Source of the DNA: CAYGUK01 sp964352985 | Lineage (GTDB): Bacteria > Pseudomonadota > Gammaproteobacteria > JAHCLG01 | Direction of reading: 5' to 3' | Assembly: GCA_964352985.1 (NCBI GenBank) | Contig: CAYGUK010000103.1 | Span: forward strand, 1 to 13,581 | Length of the DNA: 13,581 bases | Shown here: positions 1-8,300 of the stretch, piece by piece | How the letters are laid out: each line of letters opens with the position of its first letter | Position numbering within the stretch: position 1 is the first letter of the stretch | Translations under genes and position numbers: made by a program | Notes under the pieces: model-generated | Seen by the model: only the letters and a program-made list of their open reading frames with translations | What the model was told of the DNA's origin: nothing | The model's database searches: none

Positions 1-2
1 AC

Positions 3-53
3 ATGATGGAATGGGATGAGTTTAAAGAGGAATTAATAAACGAATTAAAATAA
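3..53 (+). CDS. Possible 3' end of a rightward gene (partial)
   Basis: An open frame enters from the left edge and closes with TAA at 51-53. The visible peptide is 16 residues, acidic and helix-prone (MMEWDEFKEELINELK), with two ATG codons at 3-8 that could be internal. It would be convergent with pilR, which ends 138 bp away on the other strand. No family can be recognised from so short a tail, and the frame could be chance. The upstream sequence is needed to decide. Confidence 0.3.
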   Translation: MMEWDEFKEELINELK

Positions 54-191
54 TCAATTTTTTTAAAATCTATTCCATTTATTGTAAAGAATAATCATAA
101 GTAAAATGATTTATACATCATATCGGAGATATTGCTAAAAATAACCATAGGTATTTTATAAAAATAAACCTGTCATAATATTAGGACATGA
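54..191. other. AT-rich convergent intergenic region with weak hairpins
   Basis: These 138 bp separate the possible left-hand gene from the 3' end of pilR. Two short imperfect stem-loops are visible. One is a 6-bp stem, AATCAT at 93-98 pairing with ATGATT at 106-111 around a 7-nt loop. The other is centred near 170-174, next to the pilR stop, with 8 of 10 positions pairing. Neither has a GC-rich stem followed by a clear T-run, so neither is a convincing intrinsic terminator. No ORF, tRNA or recognisable RNA gene is seen here. Confidence 0.4.
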
Positions 192-1592
192 TTATTCTAA
201 ACCCAATTTTTTTAACCGATACCGTAAGGCGCGCAATGTAATTCCAAGAATTTCTGCCGTTTTCGCTTTGTTCCAATGTGTTTTTTCTAAGACTTCTTCT
301 ATTCTGCGACGTTCAATTTCATCGAGATAAGTTTCAAGCGGTAATTCAGGATCAACTTGTTCTTTGCTTGTATTAGCTAATTCAGGTCCGGCTAGTGATT
401 CAACTTCAGCTTGTGTGGGATATTTCTTAGGTACAATTTCAACAATATTATCTAACTGTAAATCCTCAACAGAAATAATATTATTTTCACATAAGGTCAT
501 GGCTCTTTCTAAAATATTTTCTAATTCTCTAACATTACCTGGAAATGTATATTGTTGAAGTGCCACTATCGCATCATCTGCAATGACGGGCTTATCTTGT
601 TGCGATTTCTGCGACAGGTTTTCTAATATATGATTGGCTAATAGGGGAATATCTTCACGCCTTTCAGCAAGACTAGGGACATTTAATTCGATAACGTTAA
701 TACGATAAAATAAATCTTGGCGAAATTGACCTTGTTTGACTAGCTCGTGTAAATTTTTATGTGTTGCACTTAAAATTCTCACATCCACAGTTACTTCTTG
801 CTGCGTGCCAATGGGTCTTACCGCTTTTTCTTGAATAGCTCGTAAAAGTTTTACTTGCATTGCCATGGGTAAATCCGCTACTTCATCTAAAAATAGCGTG
901 CCACCATTAGCAGCTTGAAATAAACCTTTTTTATTTTCAACTGCACCCGTAAAACTTCCTTTTTTATGGCCGAAAAATTCGCTTTCCATTAAATGTTCTG
1001 GAATCGCACCACAATTAACAGGAATAAAAGGTTCCTTATTTCTGGGACCTAATTGATGAATTAAACCCGCAACTAATTCTTTACCTGATCCCGAACCGCC
1101 ACTAATATAAATCGGTGCCTGCGATCGAGATAATTTATAAATTTTATTTGCTAATTCTAAAACACAAGCCGTTTTACCGAGTAATCCAAAGGTATCTAAT
1201 CCAGATTCTTCGGTTTCTTCTTCACCGCGCAACAATAATGCTTTTGAAACTAAATCTCTGAGTATTTTTAAATTCACGGGTTTCGATACAAAATCAAAGG
1301 CGCCTGCTTTTAACGCTGTAATTGCTAGTTCCATGTTACCGTAAGCCGTGATCACTGCAACTGGAATACTGGAATATCGTTGTTGTATATATTCGACAAG
1401 TTCAATCCCATCACCATCGGGTAAACGCATATCTGTTAAACATAAATTAAAAGATTTTTCACCCAGCACGCGCTTGGCATCGGTGACGTTTGCCACATCT
1501 ATCACATCGATATCCATTTTGCTTAATGTCAATTGCAGTAATTCCCGGATATCCGGTTCATCGTCAACAACTAAAGCAACTTGTTTACTCAT
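192..1592 (-). CDS. pilR: PilR, sigma-54-dependent response regulator of type IV pilus genes
   Basis: Cytoplasmic NtrC-class activator, 466 residues, with three domains in the expected order. The receiver (about 5-115) has acidic pocket D10/D11, phospho-acceptor D54 in LTDMRLPDGDG, T82 and K104. The AAA+ sigma-54 interaction domain (about 135-365) has Walker A at 165-172, the sigma-54 contact loop GSFTGA at 212-217, Walker B GGTLFLDE at 230-237 and arginines in FRQDLFYR (290-297). The Fis-type helix-turn-helix is at about 425-466 (NKAKTAEILGITLRALRYR). The HTH, the GSFTGA form of the loop and the adjacent pilS point to PilR rather than NtrC. Oddity: Walker A reads GGSGSGKE where the family normally has GESGTGKE or GESGSGKE, replacing a strongly conserved Glu at 166. 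The gene starts 2 bp after the pilS stop, with a GAGG ribosome site inside the pilS end (1605-1608). In the family, phosphorylated PilR drives the major pilin gene from a sigma-54 promoter; no pilin gene is in view. Confidence 0.93.
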   Translation of the reverse strand: MSKQVALVVDDEPDIRELLQLTLSKMDIDVIDVANVTDAKRVLGEKSFNLCLTDMRLPDGDGIELVEYIQQRYSSIPVAVITAYGNMELAITALKAGAFDFVSKPVNLKILRDLVSKALLLRGEEETEESGLDTFGLLGKTACVLELANKIYKLSRSQAPIYISGGSGSGKELVAGLIHQLGPRNKEPFIPVNCGAIPEHLMESEFFGHKKGSFTGAVENKKGLFQAANGGTLFLDEVADLPMAMQVKLLRAIQEKAVRPIGTQQEVTVDVRILSATHKNLHELVKQGQFRQDLFYRINVIELNVPSLAERREDIPLLANHILENLSQKSQQDKPVIADDAIVALQQYTFPGNVRELENILERAMTLCENNIISVEDLQLDNIVEIVPKKYPTQAEVESLAGPELANTSKEQVDPELPLETYLDEIERRRIEEVLEKTHWNKAKTAEILGITLRALRYRLKKLGLE

Positions 1593-1594
1593 AC

Positions 1595-3217
1595 TTAGTC
1601 TAAGCCTCGTATTTCATAAGGGGAACGTTGAAATTGAATTCTAAAACAACTTCCTGCTTCTAATTTAAGATATTCTAGTATCGCTTTATTGGAATCGCAT
1701 AATTCTTTTGCAACATATAATCCTAAACCAGTTCCAGTTTTTTCTGTAGTATAAAATGGCTCAAAAATTTGTGCGATGATATCATCATCACTGATCCCTT
1801 CACCTTGATCAATAATATCTAAAAAAACGCGATTATTTTGCGAATTAATTCCCACATTTATCAATAAAGTCCATTCACCGGTATTTTGATAACTATAACG
1901 CAAACCATTTTCACATAAATTCGTTAACACTTGATTGAGTTGTGAGGCATCCATATAGACTTCTATTTCGGGGGGAATTACATTGATGGTAATATCGACT
2001 TCTTTGTTCGACGTAAAATGATGGATAAAATCTTGTAACCAGGGTTTAATCCGAAATAAAACAATCTCAGAATCTTTTCGTCTTGAAAGTTGTAACACAT
2101 TTTTCACCACACCATTCATTCTATCAGCTTGTTTGGTGATAATTTCTAATAGACGTTTATCTTGATTATCTAAATTAGTTGACTCTTCTAATAATTGCGC
2201 AGCATGACTGACTGCACCGAGGGGATTTCGTATTTCATGTGCTATCGACGCGGTTAAACGACCTAGTGAAGCTAATTTTAATTGTTGTGCTTGTTGTGAA
2301 ATTCTAGACATATCATCAATAAAAATAACGGTTCCACCTTGCGTTCCCAATGGTACAAACTGTGGTAACACTTCGGCGCCATTGACGCTCGCAACAAATG
2401 GATTTATTTCTTCTTTGTGAAAGGTCTGCCATAAATCGAGTTTTTCTGCAAGTAAAGGAACAACGGCGTCTAATTGTTTTCCAATCACTTTTTTCGGGAG
2501 TGCCAGTAATTCCAAGGCATAATCATTCATTAATTCTACTCGCCCCTGTGAATTAACAGTAATGATCCCAGAACGAATTTGTTGAACAATATATTCATTT
2601 AGTTTTTCCATCTCAGCGAGATCAGCCCCCCGTTGTGAGGCAATTTCTTCTGTTAAGCGAATACGACGGGACAAGGTATAACCTAGAATAGCTGTGGCAA
2701 AAAACGTAATACCAATTACACCGATTTGCGTATAGTTAACAATGGTTAACTCCCCTTTGAGTGAGGCATAGGCATGTTCAAGTAAAATACTAATACTCGC
2801 AATCGCTGCAAAAAATATTGAAGTACGACCTTGCGTTAAAATACTTCCCCCCGCAATTGCCGCATTAATTAAAATCCCCAGCACAGCAATGGCGCCATGG
2901 CTGGTATACATTAATAACGTTAACATAATTATATCGATGATAACTTGCGTGAAAACTTGTGTTTGGAAATTGGGTTTTTTTAATAATGCACTGGTAATAC
3001 TCACCATCGCAATAATGAGATAACTCCAAGTCACATTAAAATACATCACGCTATCTTCTCGACCGAGCGGGAAAAATTCAAAATTAAACGCAAACACGAC
3101 AATTAAAAAAATGACTAATGCAAAACGATATAAATTGAATACCTGGAGCGCACGCCAAGAAATTTGCGAATTCACATCATGAGAATCAGCTACGATTTGC
3201 TCAAGGATTTTGCTCAT
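1595..3217 (-). CDS. pilS: PilS, membrane sensor histidine kinase of the PilSR system
   Basis: Inner-membrane histidine kinase, 540 residues, close to the usual PilS length. The N-terminal part has about six hydrophobic segments (roughly 27-50, 62-80, 88-105, 108-127, 132-150, 164-182). A PAS-like region follows at about 205-305 (IRSGIITVNSQGRVELMN). The HisKA domain has an H-box with phospho-acceptor H327 in ASIAHEIRNPLGA. The ATP-binding domain has N433 and N437 in the N-box (NLCENGLRYS), D470 in IIDQGEG, FEPFYTT at 485-491 and GTGLGL at 495-500. The six-helix sensor followed by PAS and kinase, upstream of pilR, is the PilS arrangement; in Pseudomonas PilS senses membrane pilin levels. The chosen ATG has AGGAG 13 nt upstream and a closer AGAAG 3 nt upstream, so initiation may be modest. 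No catalytic residue is missing. Confidence 0.93.
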   Translation of the reverse strand: MSKILEQIVADSHDVNSQISWRALQVFNLYRFALVIFLIVVFAFNFEFFPLGREDSVMYFNVTWSYLIIAMVSITSALLKKPNFQTQVFTQVIIDIIMLTLLMYTSHGAIAVLGILINAAIAGGSILTQGRTSIFFAAIASISILLEHAYASLKGELTIVNYTQIGVIGITFFATAILGYTLSRRIRLTEEIASQRGADLAEMEKLNEYIVQQIRSGIITVNSQGRVELMNDYALELLALPKKVIGKQLDAVVPLLAEKLDLWQTFHKEEINPFVASVNGAEVLPQFVPLGTQGGTVIFIDDMSRISQQAQQLKLASLGRLTASIAHEIRNPLGAVSHAAQLLEESTNLDNQDKRLLEIITKQADRMNGVVKNVLQLSRRKDSEIVLFRIKPWLQDFIHHFTSNKEVDITINVIPPEIEVYMDASQLNQVLTNLCENGLRYSYQNTGEWTLLINVGINSQNNRVFLDIIDQGEGISDDDIIAQIFEPFYTTEKTGTGLGLYVAKELCDSNKAILEYLKLEAGSCFRIQFQRSPYEIRGLD

Positions 3218-3260
3218 CGTCTTCTGTCAACTCCTATTACATTTATCCATTACCCGCGCT

Positions 3261-3266
3261 ATCATA
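3261..3266 (-). promoter_or_regulatory. Candidate -10 box for pilSR
   Basis: Read on the minus strand this is TATGAT, 5 of 6 matches to the sigma-70 -10 consensus, followed by a GC-rich stretch (AGCGCGGG) that stands out in this AT-rich gap. It would give a 5' untranslated region of about 37 nt before pilS. The hexamer 17 bp upstream (AAGTGT) is a poor -35, so activator help or a different start is possible. A GC-rich discriminator is a feature of ppGpp-responsive promoters in other proteobacteria; applying that here is inference. Confidence 0.35.
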
Positions 3267-3280
3267 CACAATACGATAAA

Positions 3281-3308
3281 TTAACACTTGTACAAATATA
3301 CTTATCAC
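3281..3308 (+). promoter_or_regulatory. Candidate sigma-70-like promoter for the nadE operon
   Basis: TTAACA at 3281-3286 (5 of 6 to the -35 consensus) is separated by 16 bp from TATCAC at 3303-3308 (4 of 6 to the -10 consensus), about 48 bp upstream of the nadE start. The region is AT-rich and other placements are possible. No sigma-54 motif (TGGCAC-N5-TTGC) is seen in the gap. It overlaps the region where the pilSR -35 should lie, so the two divergent promoters could interfere. Confidence 0.25.
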
Positions 3309-3356
3309 TAGGTTTTCTATTACTCATTATTAATAATAGTTGATGAAGGAAAAAAA

Positions 3357-4979
3357 ATGTCAGAAACATGTCGAATTGCCTGCGCTCAAATGGATTTTAT
3401 GGTGGGAGATGTCAATAAAAATACCAACAATGTCATTGCATGGAGTCAACAAGCTCAACAACAAGGTGCAGACTTAATCCTCTTTCCAGAGTTAACCCTG
3501 GTTGGCTATCCTCCTGAAGATTTATTATTACGCCAAGAATTATTTCGCCAAGTCGCTGAAGGAATTAAAATCATTCAACGTGAAGTGAAGGATATTATCG
3601 TTGTCATTGGTTATCCAGAACTTGAAAATAATCTTATTTATAATTCGGCCATCGCCATTTATAACGGTGAAATCATCGGACGATATCGCAAACAATGTTT
3701 ACCGAACTATACTGTCTTTGATGAAAAACGCTATTTTTGCCGCGGCACTGATGCTTGTATTATTAATCTTAAAAATAAAAAAATTGCCATCACCATTTGT
3801 GAAGATTTATGGCAGGAAAAACCAATGAAGCAAGCCGTAGAAAATGGCGCAGATATTATTTTAAGTTTGAATGCATCACCCTATCATCAAGGAAAAGACG
3901 AAGAAAGAGTCAGTGTTCTTAAACAAAGAATTGCTGAAAATCATCAACCCATCATTTATGTTCATTGGGTCGGCGGGCAAGATGAATTTATTTTTGATGG
4001 GGGCTCAATGGCACTTAATCGAAATGGTGAAATTGCCGCTCATGCTGGTTTTTTCAAGGAAAAGCTATTAATCATTGAGGTTGAAGATGATGTTATCAAA
4101 CAACCAATTCCAAGCAAACCACCGCACTTAGAAATGATTTATCAAGCATTGGTAATCGGTGTGAGAGATTATATTTTAAAAAATAATGGCAAAGGCGCGT
4201 TGGTGGGATTATCCGGCGGCATTGATTCAGCATTAACATTAACAATTGCACATGATGCCTTGGGTCATGAAAATGTGGAAGCTGTGTTAATGCCATCGCG
4301 TTACACAGCCGATATGAGCAATGAAGATGCGATGTTACTTGCACAAAATTTAAATATAAAAGCCACTACAATTTCCATTGAAAATTGTTTTAATGCTTTT
4401 CTTGATTCACTGGCGCCTCGTTTTGCAGGATTAGAAAAAGATGTTACCGAAGAAAATTTACAATCTCGAATTCGAGGCACGTTATTAATGGCAATTTCCA
4501 ACAAAACGAATCGACTAGTTTTAACAACGGGTAATAAAAGTGAAACGGCAGTGGGTTATTCCACGTTATATGGTGATACCGCCGGTGCGTTTGGCGTGTT
4601 AAAGGATGTACCGAAAACATTGGTTTATCAACTTTGCGAGTGGCGAAATAATAAAAAACAAGTGATTCCCGAAAGAATTATTACGAGACCGCCGAGTGCT
4701 GAATTATCACCAAATCAAACTGATCAAGATACGTTGCCAGATTACGATACCTTAGATAAAATCATTGAATACTATGTGGAACAAGATAGATCGTCAGCAA
4801 GTATTGTGGCACTAGGATTTGATTTTGATACCGTACAAAAAGTCATTGCTATGATCGATCGCAATGAATACAAAAGAAGACAAACTGCGCCTGGCGTTAG
4901 AATCTCTAAAAAAGCCTTTGGCCGCGATAGACGCTATCCCATCACCAGTGGTTTTCGTTCACGACTAAAAAAGGATTAA
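3357..4979 (+). CDS. nadE: Glutamine-dependent NAD+ synthetase
   Basis: Catalyses the last step of NAD synthesis: ATP-dependent amidation of nicotinate adenine dinucleotide with glutamine as nitrogen donor. It is cytosolic, 540 residues, the usual size of the two-domain enzyme. The N-terminal nitrilase-type glutaminase (about 4-250) shows the Glu-Lys-Cys triad E45 (FPELTLVGYPPEDL), K112 (KQCLPNYTVFDEKRYF) and C148 (ITICEDLW). The C-terminal synthetase (about 258-540) has the PP-loop SGGIDS at 286-291, then LTTGNKSE (389-396), GYSTLYGD (400-407) and the RPPSAEL stretch (444-450). A GAAGGA ribosome site precedes the ATG. It opens the plus-strand operon and is divergent from pilS. The glnB ribosome site (AGGA, 4972-4975) lies inside its last codons, so translation of the two is probably linked. 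Because it can use glutamine, it can depend on nitrogen status, which fits a PII partner. Confidence 0.96.
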   Translation: MSETCRIACAQMDFMVGDVNKNTNNVIAWSQQAQQQGADLILFPELTLVGYPPEDLLLRQELFRQVAEGIKIIQREVKDIIVVIGYPELENNLIYNSAIAIYNGEIIGRYRKQCLPNYTVFDEKRYFCRGTDACIINLKNKKIAITICEDLWQEKPMKQAVENGADIILSLNASPYHQGKDEERVSVLKQRIAENHQPIIYVHWVGGQDEFIFDGGSMALNRNGEIAAHAGFFKEKLLIIEVEDDVIKQPIPSKPPHLEMIYQALVIGVRDYILKNNGKGALVGLSGGIDSALTLTIAHDALGHENVEAVLMPSRYTADMSNEDAMLLAQNLNIKATTISIENCFNAFLDSLAPRFAGLEKDVTEENLQSRIRGTLLMAISNKTNRLVLTTGNKSETAVGYSTLYGDTAGAFGVLKDVPKTLVYQLCEWRNNKKQVIPERIITRPPSAELSPNQTDQDTLPDYDTLDKIIEYYVEQDRSSASIVALGFDFDTVQKVIAMIDRNEYKRRQTAPGVRISKKAFGRDRRYPITSGFRSRLKKD

Positions 4980-4982
4980 TCG

Positions 4983-5321
4983 ATGAAAAAAATTGAAGCC
5001 ATTGTGAGACCTTATAAACTCGATGATATACGCCAAGCATTAATCAATATCGAAATTCAATCGATGACAATCTTAGAAGTCAAAGGACTCGGTGGTCAAA
5101 TCAGTCAACCTCAATATTATCGTGGTTCAGAATATTCTGAACAATATATTGCAAAACTCAAAATTGAAATTTTAATTGAAGATGATAAATGCCAACAATG
5201 TGTAGATGCGATTGCAAGTGCCGCAAGAACCGGCCAAGTTGGCGATGGTAAAATTATTATTAGTGACATTAATTCAATTATTCGTATTAGAACAGGTGAA
5301 GAAAACGAATTAGCGATTTAA
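4983..5321 (+). CDS. glnB: Nitrogen regulatory protein PII (GlnB/GlnK family)
   Basis: Small cytosolic signal protein, 112 residues, the same length as E. coli GlnB; the family forms trimers that bind ATP/ADP and 2-oxoglutarate and control targets through the T-loop. Visible features are the N-terminal MKKIEAIVRPYKLDD, Q39, the T-loop signature YRGSEY (46-51) with uridylylation tyrosine Y51, K58, the B-loop TGQVGDGK (83-90), and R101/R103 in RIRTGEE. Two departures from the proteobacterial norm are seen. The T-loop base reads GLGGQ instead of GFGRQ, so residue 38 is Gly where Arg contacts the nucleotide phosphates. Position 92 is Ile where GlnB has Phe. It lies 3 bp after nadE and 11 bp before the macroglobulin gene. 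GlnB and GlnK cannot be told apart with certainty; the gene is not next to amtB here, which favours the glnB label. Confidence 0.93.
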   Translation: MKKIEAIVRPYKLDDIRQALINIEIQSMTILEVKGLGGQISQPQYYRGSEYSEQYIAKLKIEILIEDDKCQQCVDAIASAARTGQVGDGKIIISDINSIIRIRTGEENELAI

Positions 5322-5332
5322 AGGAATGTAAA

Positions 5333-8300
5333 ATGACTTTCATTAAACGGATTTTAGCAAGTCTCTTTGGTCAAGTTCAATGGCAAGCGCCGAGTTGGTT
5401 GAGTACTATAAATAATTCACGCAAACAAAATGCTGAAAAGTTTTGGGTCAAGTTTATTGCCTTAATTGTTTTTGTTATCATTATTATCACGGGTATAAAA
5501 TGGTATTTAAATCTGCCTCAACCAGAATATATTCAAGCTAAAATCATTCCACCCACAACAGAATTGATAGCTAAAGGTCAAAAACAACCTGCCTTAACGA
5601 TTAACTTTTACGAAAATAATGCAAGTGGTGGTCAATCGATTATGATGATTGCACCGCTTGAACTTGTTAATAAAACAGTATCAACTGGCATCACAATCAC
5701 ACCCGAGTTAAAAGGTACTTGGCGCTGGCAAGGACAAAGTCAATTAACATTTACGCCGGATAGCCCATGGCCTGCGGGCAAAATGTATCATATTCATTTT
5801 GCAAAAACTGTTTTCACTAAAAATACAACGCTTGCTACATATGATCATGAGTTTACAACAGTGCCGTTTACAGCTTCTATAAGCCAATTTTTTTATTATC
5901 AATCACCAAAAGATCCGAGCGTTCACCAAACTGTTGCTACTGTTAATTTTAATTATCCGGTTAACCAAGATAGTTTTAAAGAACATGTGAGTTTAGCCTT
6001 ACAAGCAGATAAAAAACATAATCTCATGCCACAGTCTTATGAGTTTAAAATTAAATTCGATAAATTTTCACGAATTGCTTATATCACATCAGCAACCATT
6101 CAATTACCTGATGTTGAACGATTTATGATTTTAACTTTACATAAAGGAATAAAACCAGAACATGGTCCCTCTATAACCAAAGATGATTTAACCGACACAA
6201 CAAAAATCCCAACAATTTCAAGTTTTGTAAAAATTAATTCAATTAACGCGCATATCGTCAGAGATAAAAATAATAAACCCGAACAAATATTATCAATTAA
6301 TATTTCTCCCGGTGTCACCTTAAACACCTTAGAAAAATATTTATCCGTTTACTTGCTACCACAGAATGTCATCAATATCGACACCGGGAAATTAATGAAA
6401 AATTATACGTGGTATTCACCATCACAGGTCAATGAAGACATTTTACAACATAGCGAAAAACTCGATTTGCTCGCGCTACCTACGATGGAAAAATTTAATC
6501 AACAATACAATTTTTTATTAAATGCTAATTCCAACAGATACCTGTATATTAAAATTAATAAAGGAATGCCGGTGTTTGGCACTTACCATTTAGCAAACTT
6601 ATTTCACCAAGTCATAAAAGTCCCGAGCTATCCACGTGAACTTAATTTTGTTCATCAAGGTGCATTACTTGCATTAAATGGTCCAAGACAAATTGAAATG
6701 GCAACGCGAAATGTGCCCGCCATTAAATATGAAATTGCCCGAGTTTTACCAAATGAAATAAATCACTTTGTTACACAAACCCAAGGGAATTTCAGTCATC
6801 CCCAATTTGTGAGTTACCATTTTGATGAAAAAGATTTAAGTGCGGAAGTCTCAACCATTAAATATATTAATAATGCCACACCTGCGTTACAACAATTTAG
6901 TTATTTAGATGTTGGCCAATATCTTAAACAAGATAATCCAGTAGGTGAAAAACTAGGGCTATTCTTTATTAAAGCAACAGCATGGGATCCGAAAAATAAA
7001 TATAGCTTAGGGGTTGATACCTCTCGAGTGATTTTAATTACTGATATGGGACTAATTGTTAAAAATAATGAAAATAATACGCATGATCTTTTCGTCCAAT
7101 CAATTGTAACAGGTTTACCGCTCGGTGATTGTGCTGTCTCCGTTTTAGGTCGCAATGGTTTAGCTATTTTTACCGGGACGACCGATGAGCAAGGTCATCT
7201 TAATATTCCTTCTCTGAAAAATTTTACAGGTAGTCAACAACCAGTTGCTTATGTGGTCACCAAAGGTGATGATGTGAGTTTTATGCCCTATGATAGAAGT
7301 GATAGAACTTTACAAACTTCCCGCTTTGATACGGGCGGAATAACCGAACCCGATAATCATCAAGATTTACGCGCATATTTATTTAGTGATCGCGGACTTT
7401 ATCGCCCGAGTGAAAAAGTTCATTTAGCGATGATTGTTAAACCACATGATTTAACTCAAAACATTCAAGGTATACCTGTTGAATTGGAAATCACTAATCC
7501 TCGTGGTAATACTTTAGTTAAAGAAAAAGTAAACTTAACTAATTTTGGTTATCTTACATACGACTTTCAAACTCAGCGTGATAGTTTTGCTGGCATGTAT
7601 CAAGCAAGACTTTACCTGATGAAAAAACAACATCGTTCATTTTTATTAGGTTCAACAACATTTCGCGTTGAAGACTTTATGCCGGACACAATGAAAATAA
7701 AAATGTCCTTTAATACAAAAAATGATATTGGCTGGGTAAACCCAACAAATATCGAAGCGAAAGTGACTTTAACTAATCTTTATGGCACGCCAGCAAGTCA
7801 ACGTCGTATAGAAGCGAAGATGACATTATCGCCCTCTTCTTTTTATTTTTCACGTTATAATAATTATCACTTTTTAGATCCGCTTATTAACAAAGATAAA
7901 AAAGTAAAATATGTTAATCAAACATTACCTGCACAAAGCACTAATCAACAAGGGGATACTGTTTTTAAATTACCCCTTAGCCAATATACAAATTCTAGTT
8001 ATCGTTTAAATGTGTTTGCAACGGGTTTTAGTGCAAGTGGTGGGCGTGGCGTTTCGACTGATAAAAGTTTAATGATTTCACCGCTAAGTTATATTGTAGG
8101 TTATTATAGTAAAAATGATTTAGACACGCTGAAGTTAAAAGAACATTATCATGTGGATATTCTGGCATTAAATCCTAAGATCGATCCGATAAAAGTATCA
8201 CACTTAGAATTAAAACGGATTGCTTTAAATAATGTTTCAGTCTTAGTTCAGCAAGCGAATGGAACGTTTCAATATCAAACAAAAGTCAAACAAAAAATTA

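Noticed and set aside
93..111. AATCAT/ATGATT stem-loop as an intrinsic terminator
   Set aside because: The stem has six mostly A-T pairs and no T-run follows on either strand, so stability is too low to call it a terminator.
364..558. Plus-strand 64-codon open frame across the PilR C-terminal part
   Set aside because: It is antisense to the conserved PilR AAA+ and linker regions and shows no family motif.
6572..6591. Sigma-54-like TGGCAC followed by a TTAGC-type element inside yfhM
   Set aside because: The second half does not carry the needed GC of TTGC, and it lies in coding sequence where TGGCAC occurs several times by chance. No gene starts just downstream.
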